The translations under genes were made by a program, and so were the position numbers. The notes beneath the pieces are model-generated. The model did not search any database. It saw nothing but the letters and a program-made list of their open reading frames with translations, and had not been told where the DNA came from. DNA of 23,861 bases, taken from contig CAZSKQ010000048.1 in the NCBI GenBank assembly GCA_964607425.1, positions 1-23,861 on the forward strand. The letters are read 5' to 3'. This DNA comes from IDS-8 sp964607425. GTDB taxonomy: Bacteria; Pseudomonadota; Gammaproteobacteria; Steroidobacterales; Woeseiaceae. Positions 7,690 to 17,439 of this stretch are shown piece by piece (the stretch's first letter is position 1; every line of letters starts with the position of its first letter).

Positions 7690-8124
7690 TTACCGGCAGG
7701 ACGACGGCAGCCACTGCGGCTCGCCGCTCAATGTCGTGCCACCAGCGCAGTCCCACTCAACACTGCCGCCGGCCGAGTCAGCCGTCAGCGTGAGGGTCGC
7801 AGCATTGATCTTCTGGTTGGCTTCGCCACCGTAGGTTACGGTGATCTGGTTACCCGTCACTGACACGGAGTCCACGTACTTGCCCGTGATGGTGTTGGCA
7901 GTGGCAAGGCCGGCGGACTCGTTGGATGCGGGAAACTTGCCCCGGTCCTGCCAGTACTCGGTCGCGGCGACCTTGGCGGCACCCGTCAGCGCGAGGCCCT
8001 CGGCCACTTGCGCGCGGATCGTGTAATCCTGGTACGCCGGAATGGCGATGGCCGCCAGGATGCCGATGATCGCGACCACGATCATCAGTTCGATAAGGGT
8101 AAAACCCTGTTGGACGTTCTTCAT
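7690..8124 (-). CDS. pilA: Major type IV pilin PilA
   Basis: This is the main structural subunit of the type IV pilus. The leader MKNVQQG is cleaved by PilD before FTLIELMIVVAIIGILAAIAIPAYQDYTIRAQ, a canonical N-terminal helix with Glu+5 and the AIPAY kink. The globular domain ends with a disulfide loop C126-C143 (WDCAGG...LPSSC). The protein has 144 residues, a typical length. The ATG at 8124 is preceded by AGGGAG at 8-base spacing, a strong ribosome site; a frame extension to 8169 is non-coding. A sigma-54 promoter about 70-90 bases upstream and a terminator directly downstream make it a single-gene unit controlled by PilR, whose gene lies immediately upstream. It is the likely major pilin of the tandem pair. 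Confidence 0.95.
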   Translation of the reverse strand: MKNVQQGFTLIELMIVVAIIGILAAIAIPAYQDYTIRAQVAEGLALTGAAKVAATEYWQDRGKFPASNESAGLATANTITGKYVDSVSVTGNQITVTYGGEANQKINAATLTLTADSAGGSVEWDCAGGTTLSGEPQWLPSSCR

Positions 8125-8195
8125 TTCTCTATCTCCCTGAGGAAATGTTGTTGACAGCACAAAAGCCACGGCGTTGCCGCCTGTGCCGGACTAGT

Positions 8196-8211
8196 AGCAA
8201 GCGCCGTGCCA
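8196..8211 (-). promoter_or_regulatory. Sigma-54 (RpoN) promoter of pilA
   Basis: The minus strand reads TGGCAC-GGCGC-TTGCT, an exact match to the -24/-12 consensus TGGCAC-N5-TTGCW with correct GG-N10-GC spacing. Transcription should start near 8185, giving a leader of about 60 bases before the pilA ATG. Between this promoter and the putative PilR site is an AT-rich stretch (about 8240-8270), compatible with bending by IHF, although no clear IHF consensus was seen. Confidence 0.93.
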
Positions 8212-8301
8212 GATTTCGCTCAGTCACTGTATCTAGCGGTAATTTAAGAAGTTATAGGCTGAAAACAAGATCGCCCGGTGCGGCTGGATGCCCGCTTTCA
8301 A

Positions 8302-8346
8302 CGACAGTGACGGACGCCTGTTGTCGGAAAGTGACAAGAATTGTCA
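8302..8346 (-). promoter_or_regulatory. Putative PilR enhancer sites upstream of pilA
   Basis: A cluster of TGTC/GACA half-sites lies about 120-160 bases upstream of the expected pilA start. It includes a perfect inverted repeat TGACAA-GAA-TTGTCA at 8332-8346, a TTGTCGG at 8321-8327 and CGACAGTGAC at 8302-8311. In Pseudomonas, PilR binds TGTC-containing sites upstream of the pilA sigma-54 promoter, so position and motif agree. The repeat starts 8 bases beyond the pilR stop codon. Confidence 0.65.
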
Positions 8347-8354
8347 GTCTGGAC

Positions 8355-9670
<1,316 letters not shown>

Positions 9671-9674
<4 letters not shown>

Positions 9675-11344
9675 TCGTTCTCTACGGCTTCCCAGCGGCC
9701 CGGATCGGCGAACGCGATCCGGAAGATGCTGCCGCCACCCTCGCGCGGCTGGTACACCAGCGTGGCACGATTGAGCTCACAAAGCTCCCGTGAAATGTAC
9801 AGGCCGAGGCCCGTACCTCCGTGGCGGTCGGTAAAAAAAGGCTCGAATATTCTATCGATGTTGGCCTCGCGGACACCGTGACCGTGGTCAAGAACTTCCA
9901 GGTAAGGCTGCCCGCCGCGCTGCATGCGGCCAGCGCGCAGCAGCACCTCGATGCCGCCGGTCTCGCTCGCGTACTTGACCGCGTTGTCGCACAGGTTCCA
10001 CAGCACCTGCCGCAGGTGGCCGGGATCCATGCGGACCTCGAGGTCCGGCGGCACCTCGCCGAGCGCCAACTCGCCTTCCCGGAGTTCCAGGGTGCTCGTG
10101 AACTCCGCCGCGAAATCCCGCAGCCAGGGTGCCAGCTCGAAGCGCTCGGGGTTACTCGATTCCCGGCGCGAGAGCTGCAGTACGTTGTCGATGATGTGGC
10201 TCACCCGCTCGGCATGCGAGCGGATGATTTCGGTAAGCCGCACGTCGTCCGCGCTCAGCGACTTCGACTCGGCGAGCAGTTGGCCGGCGTGGCTCATGGC
10301 GCCCACGGGATTGCGAATCTCGTGCGCGATGCTGGCGCTCAAGCGCCCCAGTGACGCGAGCTTCGATTGCTGCACCCGCGCGTTCATGTAGCTGGGATCT
10401 TCCAGGAAGACCAGCACGGGCCCCGTGCGCTCCTCGTTGCGGCCGAGCAGCGCAAGGTGGGCGGCGAGCCTGGCACTGCGGTCCTCCGCGATCATGGTGA
10501 ATTCGACGTGCGACCTCATCTGTGGATTCTGCCGCCAGCCGGTTATGTAGTTGGCGAGCGGTGCGGCGATGTCCCGCAGGTTCATCCCGTCGCAGGAGCC
10601 CGGTGCGCCCAGTAGCCGTGCGGCCGACTCGTTGATCAGGCGGACCCGGTCGCTCCCGTCCAGCACGACGATGCTCTCGCGCAGGTGCTGCACGATGTAA
10701 TCGTTCAATTCGGACAGGTTGGCGAGATCGACCCCACGCTGCCGCGCCAGTTCCTCGGTCTCCTGCAGGCGGTGCGCCAGCGGGCGGGCGGACATCGAGA
10801 CCGCGAAAATGATCGCGCTCAATACGCCCGCCGCGGTATAGGCGCCCGGATCGCTGACTCCCCCCAACTGGGAGAAGAACTGCTCGGCCAGGATGGCGAG
10901 CGTCGCCAGCGCGGCAAAGAATGCCGGCGCCTGCATGGGCACGATCAGGCTGCCCGCGCCGATGAACACGATGAGGAGTCCCCCGAGCCCGCTGCTGATT
11001 CCGCCGCTCGCGTGCATCAGCGTCACGATCGCGGCGATGTCGCCCGTTGCCTGCAGGATCGCGAGCGGACCGGCCGGCAGCTTCTGGCGGATAGCGAATG
11101 CGGACAGGACGGCGAAGACGAGATAACCCCCGGCGGTGGCGGTGAACAGGGCCGGGTAGCGCTCGCCGAAGATGCGGTCGTCGCCGATGGCGAAGAAGAG
11201 GGCGAGCAGCACGGTGGCGACCAGGAGCCGGAACAGGTTCAAAGCCCGGAAGACGCGCCAGGTCAGGTCGGAATCTTCCAGCGGCCGCTGCCTCAGGACG
11301 TCGCTGCCCAGCGTGCTCGCGCTCGCCATTCTCGCCTGTACCAT
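9671..11344 (-). CDS. pilS: Membrane sensor histidine kinase PilS
   Basis: PilS is the partner kinase of PilR. In Pseudomonas it senses pilin level in the inner membrane and controls pilA. Numbered from the ATG at 11344, about six hydrophobic segments fill residues 30-185, followed by a PAS-like domain (about 205-320, LRESIVVLDGSDRVRLINESAARLLG). The HisKA domain has the phosphorylated H341 in SIAHEIRNPVGAM. The ATPase domain has the N-box (NLCDNAVKYA), G1 (DHGHGV) and G2 (GGTGLGL). The frame is open to 11509, but those residues lack domain character and would run to the sucC start; 11344 or 11329 (ATG with AGGCGAGA just upstream) are the plausible starts. It is divergent from sucC with about 164 bases between. 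Confidence 0.94.
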
Positions 11345-11508
11345 GTCGCCGTGTATTCCGGACCTCCCCGGTGCGCAATGATACGCAGGCGGCGCGGGAT
11401 TGTCGTCGCGGGGGCGGATGCTTTTGCTTCGGCGGCCCCTTTGCTCCAAAATACGCCGCCGTTGTCCTACAGTAACGTCCTTTTTCCTAACCTGGCACCC
11501 GACCAACA

Positions 11509-12669
11509 ATGAACCTGCACGAATACCAGTCGAAGCAATTATTCGCCGAGTACGGCATTCCGGTCCCCGAGGGCCGACCGGCGCGCTCGGCTGATGAAGC
11601 GGTAGCGGCCGCGGAGTCGCTGGGCGGCGAGCTTTGGGTGGTGAAAGCGCAGGTGCACGCCGGCGGGCGCGGCAAGGCCGGCGGTGTGAAGCTGTCCCGA
11701 TCGCTGGAGGAGGTGCGGCGCAATGCGGACGGCATGCTCGGCAGCCGCCTCGTTACGCACCAGTCCGGTCCCGACGGCCTGCCGGTAGACGTTGTGTACG
11801 TTGAGGCCGGTTCGAACATAGCGCGCGAGCTCTATCTCAGCATGCTGGTCGACCGGGCCGTGAGCCGGATCGCCTTCATCGCCTCGGCCGCCGGCGGCAT
11901 GGACATCGAGCAAGTGGCGGCCGAGACACCGGAGAAGATCTTCACGGTCGCGATTTCACCGGCCGCCGGTGTGCAGGATTACCAGGTCCGGCAGCTCAGC
12001 CTCGGGCTCGGCCTGGACAAGGCACAAAGCAAGCAGTTCGCGAAGCTCGTCCGCAACCTTTACCGGCTCTACATTGAATGCGACGCCAGCCTGGTCGAGA
12101 TCAATCCTCTGATTGTCACCAAAGACGGCGACGTGATCGCACTCGACGCCAAGATCAACATCGAGGACAACGCGCTCTTTCGGCAGAAGCGGCTGGCGGA
12201 GTGGCGCGATCCGAGCCAGGAAGACGACAAGGAGCGGCAGGCGGCCGAGCACGATCTCAACTACGTCTCACTCGACGGCGACATTGCCTGCATGGTGAAC
12301 GGCGCGGGTCTCGCCATGGCGACGATGGACCTGATCAAGCTGCACGGCGGCGACCCCGCGAACTTTCTCGATGTCGGCGGCGGCGCGACCAGCGAACGAG
12401 TGACGAAAGCATTCAAGCTGATTCTTTCGAACGAACAGGTCAAGGCAATCCTGGTGAACATTTTCGGCGGGATCGTGCGCTGCGACCTGATAGCAGAAGG
12501 CATCATCGCGGCGGTGAAGGACGTCGGCGTCGAGGTGCCGGTGGTAGTGCGGCTGGAAGGGACGAACGTGGAGAAAGGCAGGGAGCTCCTCGCACAGAGC
12601 GGCCTCGATATCATCCCCGCGGAAGACCTCACCGACGCGGCAAAGAAAGTCGTCGGCGCGGCGGCGTGA
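11509..12669 (+). CDS. sucC: Succinyl-CoA synthetase, beta subunit
   Basis: This is the ADP-forming beta subunit of the TCA-cycle enzyme that interconverts succinyl-CoA and succinate with synthesis of ATP or GTP. The protein starts with MNLHEYQSKQLFAEYGIPVPEG, the family signature, then an ATP-grasp domain with KAQVHAGGRGKAGGV (46-60) and the metal-binding region ECDASLVEINPL. The C-terminal CoA-ligase-like part has CMVNGAGLAMATMD and FLDVGGGATSERV, followed by NIFGGIVRCD. Its 386 residues match the usual 385-390. The ribosome site is weak. It forms an operon with sucD 13 bases downstream. Linkage of sucCD to pilSR, transcribed away from it, is known from Xanthomonadaceae. Confidence 0.97.
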   Translation: MNLHEYQSKQLFAEYGIPVPEGRPARSADEAVAAAESLGGELWVVKAQVHAGGRGKAGGVKLSRSLEEVRRNADGMLGSRLVTHQSGPDGLPVDVVYVEAGSNIARELYLSMLVDRAVSRIAFIASAAGGMDIEQVAAETPEKIFTVAISPAAGVQDYQVRQLSLGLGLDKAQSKQFAKLVRNLYRLYIECDASLVEINPLIVTKDGDVIALDAKINIEDNALFRQKRLAEWRDPSQEDDKERQAAEHDLNYVSLDGDIACMVNGAGLAMATMDLIKLHGGDPANFLDVGGGATSERVTKAFKLILSNEQVKAILVNIFGGIVRCDLIAEGIIAAVKDVGVEVPVVVRLEGTNVEKGRELLAQSGLDIIPAEDLTDAAKKVVGAAA

Positions 12670-12682
12670 GGGGCAGCGAATC

Positions 12683-13558
12683 ATGAGCGTACTGGTCGAC
12701 AGGAACAGCAAGGTCATTTGCCAGGGTATTACCGGCAACCAGGGCTCCTTCCATGCGGAGCAGTGCATGGAGTACGGCACCCAGGTAGTCGCGGGCGTTA
12801 CGCCCGGGCGTGGCGGCGAGACTCACCTCGGGATACCGGTGTTCGACACGATGCGCCAGGCGGTGGGCGAGACGGGTGCGGATGTCAGCATGATCTATGT
12901 GCCCGCCCCGTATGCCGCGGACGCGATCCTCGAAGCGGCCGATGCCGGCGTTTCGCTGATCGTCTGCATCACCGAAGGCATCCCGGTGCTCGACATGGTG
13001 AAAGTAAAAGCGGCGCTGGACGATTACGATTGCCGGCTCATCGGGCCGAACTGCCCCGGCATCATCACGCCGGGTGAGTGCAAGATCGGTATCATGCCGG
13101 GTTTCATACACCAGAAGGGCCGTGTCGGGATCGTGTCCCGTTCCGGCACGCTGACCTATGAAGCGGTCTACCAGACGACCCAGTGCGGCCTGGGGCAGAC
13201 TACCTGCATCGGCATCGGCGGCGACCCGGTTCGCGGCATGGACTTCATCGATTGCCTGGAACTCTTCGAGGCGGACCCGGAAACGCACGGCATCCTGATG
13301 GTCGGTGAGATCGGCGGCAGTGACGAAGAGGCCGCCGCGGAATACATCCAGTCGGAAGTCGACAAGCCGGTCGTTGCCTACATCGCCGGCGTCACGGCGC
13401 CGCCCGGAAAGCGCATGGGCCACGCCGGTGCCATCGTGGCCGGCGGCAAGGGAACGGCGGAGGACAAGTTCAAGGCGCTGGATGCCGCCGGAGTCGCGAC
13501 GGTGCGTTCCCCGGCGGAGCTCGGCAGCACGATGAAATCCTTGCTCGATCGAAAATAG
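12683..13558 (+). CDS. sucD: Succinyl-CoA synthetase, alpha subunit
   Basis: This subunit binds CoA and carries the phosphohistidine intermediate of succinyl-CoA synthetase. The N-terminal CoA-binding Rossmann part has VICQGITGNQGSFHAEQ and GVTPGRGGETHLG. GPNCPGIITPGECKIGIMPG is the ligase signature. The active-site histidine is H247 in GKRMGHAGAIVAGGKGTA. The length of 291 residues is standard. GAGGGG lies 9 bases before the ATG. It lies 13 bases after sucC and 40 before nadE, which may be read from the same mRNA. Confidence 0.97.
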   Translation: MSVLVDRNSKVICQGITGNQGSFHAEQCMEYGTQVVAGVTPGRGGETHLGIPVFDTMRQAVGETGADVSMIYVPAPYAADAILEAADAGVSLIVCITEGIPVLDMVKVKAALDDYDCRLIGPNCPGIITPGECKIGIMPGFIHQKGRVGIVSRSGTLTYEAVYQTTQCGLGQTTCIGIGGDPVRGMDFIDCLELFEADPETHGILMVGEIGGSDEEAAAEYIQSEVDKPVVAYIAGVTAPPGKRMGHAGAIVAGGKGTAEDKFKALDAAGVATVRSPAELGSTMKSLLDRK

Positions 13559-13598
13559 CACCGACAGAAATGTGCGTCGCGCGGTCTGATAACGCAGC

Positions 13599-15236
13599 AT
13601 GACCACCACCGTCACCCTCGCGCTCGCGCAGATTGACCTCGTTGTCGGGGACGTCGCCGGCAATACGGAAAAAATACTTGCCTACGCCGATCGCGCCCGC
13701 GACGAGCTGCATGCGGACCTGGTGGTCTTTCCCGAGCTCAGTATTTCCGGCTATCCGCCGGAAGACCTGCTGTTCCATTCCGGCCTGCGCCGCCGGGTGA
13801 CGGAATCGCTGGACCGTATCCGCGAAAGTGTGCGCGACATCGCGATCATGCTCGGCTACCCCGAGTACGAGGACGGCCGCATCTATAACGCCTGCCTGGT
13901 TGCGCGCAACGGCAAGGTACTTGCCAAGTATCGCAAGCACATGCTGCCGAACTACCGCGTATTCGACGAGGAACGCTATTTTACCGCCGGCAAGGAAGCG
14001 GCAGTCTTTCGGTTAAACGGCATCCGGCTCGGGATCCTGATCTGCGAAGACGTGTGGCGGCCCGGGCCGGCGGCGATGAGCCGTGCGGCAGGGGCGGAGG
14101 CGATCATCGCGATCAACGGCTCACCCTACGATGTGCAGAGCCAGCAGACTCGCGAGCAGGTCGTGCGCGCCCGTGTCAACGCAGTTCGCGTGCCGTTCGT
14201 GTACTTGAATGCGGTGGGTGGCCAGGACGAGCTCGTATTCGACGGCGGTTCGTTCGCGATGGACGCGGCCGGGGAGGTCACCTTCCGCGCGGAGCCGTTC
14301 GCTGAGCGGTTGTTGCGGCTGGAGCTGTCGGCGGATTCCGCGGGGGTGACCCCGGAACATTCCGAAATCGCGCCGCCCCTGTCGACCGAGCAGAGCGTGT
14401 ACCAGGCGCTCGTCACCGGCACGCGCGATTACGTTAACAAGAATGGCTTCCCGGGCGTTGTCATGGGCCTTTCCGGCGGCGTCGATTCCGCACTGGTTCT
14501 CGCCATCGCCTGCGATGCGCTGGGCGCGGAGCGCGTGCGGGCGGTCATGATGCCGTTCCGTTATACGAGCTCGATGAGCCAGGAGGACGCCGCCCGGCAG
14601 GCGGAAGCGCTCGGCTTGCGTTACGACGTGTTGCCGATCGAACCGATGTACGAGGCGACCGTTCGGACGCTGGCGAAAATATTCGAGGGGCGGGAGCCGG
14701 ACGCCACCGAGGAGAACATCCAGGCACGCTGCCGCGGCATCCTGCTGATGGCGATCTCCAACAAGACCGGGCGCATGCTCCTGTCTACCGGCAACAAGAG
14801 CGAGATGGCGGTGGGATACGCCACGCTCTACGGCGACATGGCCGGCGGCTTCACGCCGCTGAAGGATTGCAGCAAGACGCTCGTGTACCGGCTGGCCCGT
14901 TACCGCAACTCGATCTCGCCCGTAATACCGGAACGCTCAATCACGCGGCCTCCATCCGCGGAGCTGCGCCCGGACCAGCGGGACAGCGACACGCTGCCGC
15001 CCTATGACGTGCTCGACCCGATCCTCGCGGCATTCATCGAGGAGGACCTGTCGGTCAGGGAAATCACGCAACGCGGTTTCGACCGCGAGACCGTCACCCG
15101 GGTGCTGGAAATGGTGAAACGAAACGAGTACAAGCGGCGGCAGGCGCCGCCGGGGATCCGCATCAGCGGCCGTGCATTCGGGCGCGACTGGCGCTACCCG
15201 ATCACCTCCCGCTACACGTTTCCCGAACCCTGTTAA
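13599..15236 (+). CDS. nadE: Glutamine-dependent NAD+ synthetase
   Basis: This enzyme performs the last step of NAD synthesis, amidation of nicotinate adenine dinucleotide with ATP and ammonia from glutamine. An N-terminal nitrilase-type glutaminase domain has the triad E46 (FPELSISGYPPEDL), K113 (YRKHMLPNYRVFDE) and C149 (GILICEDVW). The C-terminal synthetase domain has the PP-loop SGGVDS (292-297), STGNKSEMAVGYATLYGD and ELRPDQRDSDTLPPYDVLD. With 545 residues it has the usual length for the two-domain bacterial form. The ribosome site is weak. The gene stop is only 7 bases from the stop of the converging GT-C gene, and CCTGTTAACAGG, a 12-bp palindrome at 15229-15240, spans the junction. Confidence 0.96.
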   Translation: MTTTVTLALAQIDLVVGDVAGNTEKILAYADRARDELHADLVVFPELSISGYPPEDLLFHSGLRRRVTESLDRIRESVRDIAIMLGYPEYEDGRIYNACLVARNGKVLAKYRKHMLPNYRVFDEERYFTAGKEAAVFRLNGIRLGILICEDVWRPGPAAMSRAAGAEAIIAINGSPYDVQSQQTREQVVRARVNAVRVPFVYLNAVGGQDELVFDGGSFAMDAAGEVTFRAEPFAERLLRLELSADSAGVTPEHSEIAPPLSTEQSVYQALVTGTRDYVNKNGFPGVVMGLSGGVDSALVLAIACDALGAERVRAVMMPFRYTSSMSQEDAARQAEALGLRYDVLPIEPMYEATVRTLAKIFEGREPDATEENIQARCRGILLMAISNKTGRMLLSTGNKSEMAVGYATLYGDMAGGFTPLKDCSKTLVYRLARYRNSISPVIPERSITRPPSAELRPDQRDSDTLPPYDVLDPILAAFIEEDLSVREITQRGFDRETVTRVLEMVKRNEYKRRQAPPGIRISGRAFGRDWRYPITSRYTFPEPC

Positions 15237-15243
15237 CAGGCAG

Positions 15244-17190
15244 TCACGGCCGGCTCATGCCGCCAGCCGTGGACGAACCGGCTGGCGGCCGATGTAGCGC
15301 CTCTATCCTGTCGACGTACTGGCTGAGGTTCCGCAGCTTGTCCTGCCATACGAAACGCTTCAGCGGATTGCGGGGAGCATTGCGGTACGCCTTCTCCACG
15401 AACTCACGAGCCGCGTCGAAGTCATTTGCCGCCACGTATGTCAGGACCATCATCTCGTTGAGAGCAGTTGAGGGCCTGGACTGGATAGCCTGCTCAAGAT
15501 GGCTGATCGCCTGGGCAACGTTGCCTTCGGTTTGTGCAACCAAGGCCATCAGCTGGTGGTGTGCCTGTTTGTATCCGGGATCGCTGCTGTACAACGGGTT
15601 TGCCATGACGGCTTCCGCCAGTCTCTTGACGCCGCCGATGTCTACGCCGTTGCACGCCGTGGTATTCGTCGCGTCAAGCAGGTCGGTCAGCATCAGCACG
15701 CTGGTGTCGGAGAAATCAACGTGCTTCAGGGAGCGCTCGAGCTCGGCCAGCTCGCTGCCATGGTCCTTCCGCGGTTCGAGCGTACAGGAGAGCCGCAGCC
15801 CGTAGATCCCGAGGTAGCCGACACCCGGTCTCTCGGCGATCATGCGTTGCAGTGCCTTCCTTGTGGACTCAGGGCCTTCCGTCGCGAGCCGAAGTTCCAG
15901 TGCCCTGGTCGCGGCAAACATCGAATCCGGGAATCGTTGCTGCCAATACGGGATCGCCTGCGCCGGACTGCCCCAGAGGAACGCTACACCGAAAAGCACG
16001 AAGGCATTGACGAGCACGTAACCCGCCACGCCGACATACATCAGCCGTTGCCACGACTGTGGCACCCTCACCGCCAGGGCGCACAATGCAAAAACCGGCC
16101 CCGCAATCGGCAAGTAGTTGCGGTGCTCGAAGTACAACAACAGCGGGACGGTCGTCGATTCGAGCAAATGGCCCCCGAGAAACCAAAGCGCCGCAAACGC
16201 GAAGAGCGGATAGCGGCGGCGCCAGGCCAGTGCAAGCGTTGCTACCGCAAACCAGCCCGACACGGCCAGTAGCGTGACAGGGTTCATGAGGCTGCGTGCT
16301 ACAGGATACCCGTCGTGGAACGGACCGAAGCTGCCCGCTCGTGGAATGAAGGCATTGAGCAGGTATTCCCACAGGATCCGGGATTCGGTCAGCAAGCGCT
16401 CCCACCCCGTGAAATGCCGCTTGAGGACCATCTCCTGGCTGTAAGGGAGACGGGACGCGAGGTAAGCAAGGATCATCGCCGCCGGCAACGCGAGAAATAC
16501 GGATTTCCACAGCAGCCAACGGGATCGCGGCAGGCCGTCCGGGCGCGGCAGCAAGGTGGCCTCCATTACCAGGATATAAATCGGCAACAGTGCGCCGTTC
16601 TCTTTCGTGAAAACCGCGAGCAGGGTTCCCACCACGACAGCGGCCGTCATGCCGGCCAATGCCGGCCCGGGCTTATGTGCAAGGTACTGGCGCGCCGACA
16701 GGTAGCTTCCCAGCCCGAGCAATGCAAACAACGCGCTCAGCGTCGTCATTCGCTGGACGATCATCAGCGACGCTGAAGCCAGGAGGGGCATGAGCAGCCA
16801 GGCGGCCGCTCCGGCGATCGCGACAAAAGCCCGGTTTCTTTCGCGGATGCCGCCGGCGACAGCGAGGAGGTAGAGCACCCAGGCGAGAACGCAGGCGTTG
16901 GCCAGGTGAATCAGGATGTTGATGCGCAAAAACGGCGCGGCCGTCTCGCCCCACGAATCGGCCTGGGGTACGAACGTCGCGAGCGCCAGCGGGCGGCCAA
17001 GCGGGCCGGCATGTCCCGAGAGTATGAAATGCAGCGCGCTTGTCGAGTCGCTGATCGATTCCAGCCCGGCCAGGTTACGGTCTTCGTCCAGCAGGTAGAA
17101 GCTGCTCAACGCCGGGGTATAGGCGAACCAGGCAATCGTGAGGATGACTGCCATGGATAGCACGGCGGTAATACGTTGCTTTCTTGACAT
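15244..17190 (-). CDS. GT-C-like polytopic glycosyltransferase with C-terminal TPR-like region (paralogue A)
   Basis: This large membrane protein of 648 residues has about ten or more hydrophobic segments in the first 410 residues and a soluble C-terminal third with TPR-like helices (about 545-605, AISHLEQAIQSRPS, FDAAREFVEKAYRNAP). The first extracytoplasmic loop has LLDED (33-37) and GRPLALATF (65-73), then LRINILIHLANA. This layout matches PMT/TMTC-type GT-C enzymes, where acidic residues in loop 1 are catalytic and the donor is a polyprenyl-phosphate sugar. Other conserved blocks are ILWEYLLNAFIPRAGSFGPFHDGYP and LYFEHRNYLP. The ATG at 17190 (MSRKQRITAV) is preferred over the frame start at 17271. 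A close paralogue lies head to head at 17440-19371. The likely role is transfer of a sugar to an exported protein or glycan in the periplasm; pilin is a candidate target. The exact family is not certain. Confidence 0.78.
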   Translation of the reverse strand: MSRKQRITAVLSMAVILTIAWFAYTPALSSFYLLDEDRNLAGLESISDSTSALHFILSGHAGPLGRPLALATFVPQADSWGETAAPFLRINILIHLANACVLAWVLYLLAVAGGIRERNRAFVAIAGAAAWLLMPLLASASLMIVQRMTTLSALFALLGLGSYLSARQYLAHKPGPALAGMTAAVVVGTLLAVFTKENGALLPIYILVMEATLLPRPDGLPRSRWLLWKSVFLALPAAMILAYLASRLPYSQEMVLKRHFTGWERLLTESRILWEYLLNAFIPRAGSFGPFHDGYPVARSLMNPVTLLAVSGWFAVATLALAWRRRYPLFAFAALWFLGGHLLESTTVPLLLYFEHRNYLPIAGPVFALCALAVRVPQSWQRLMYVGVAGYVLVNAFVLFGVAFLWGSPAQAIPYWQQRFPDSMFAATRALELRLATEGPESTRKALQRMIAERPGVGYLGIYGLRLSCTLEPRKDHGSELAELERSLKHVDFSDTSVLMLTDLLDATNTTACNGVDIGGVKRLAEAVMANPLYSSDPGYKQAHHQLMALVAQTEGNVAQAISHLEQAIQSRPSTALNEMMVLTYVAANDFDAAREFVEKAYRNAPRNPLKRFVWQDKLRNLSQYVDRIEALHRPPAGSSTAGGMSRP

Positions 17191-17439
17191 AGACGTTCCG
17201 CGCACTCTCGGGCCAGGGTCACGCGGGATCGGGCAGTACGCGACTTCGGCTGCATGGGCTCTTGACGGCACGCGGTGATCCTACCGTCCAATCGTCGTTT
17301 GAAACGTGAACGAGCCTGCAGTTAGGGTCACGAGGCGTCAGCTTCCTGGTGCGCTCATCCGGGCAATATGCCGCGCGTGTCACACTTCGGCGCCGCCCCG
17401 GCAAGGTAAACTCCCGCTTCGAATGATGCTGAGAAGGCG
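17191..17439. other. Divergent intergenic region between the two GT-C paralogues
   Basis: These 249 bases must hold the promoters of both divergent genes. I could not identify a convincing -35/-10 pair or sigma-54 site. Local GC is slightly lower near 17285-17330. No repeat, small gene or strong hairpin was recognised. Confidence 0.4.
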
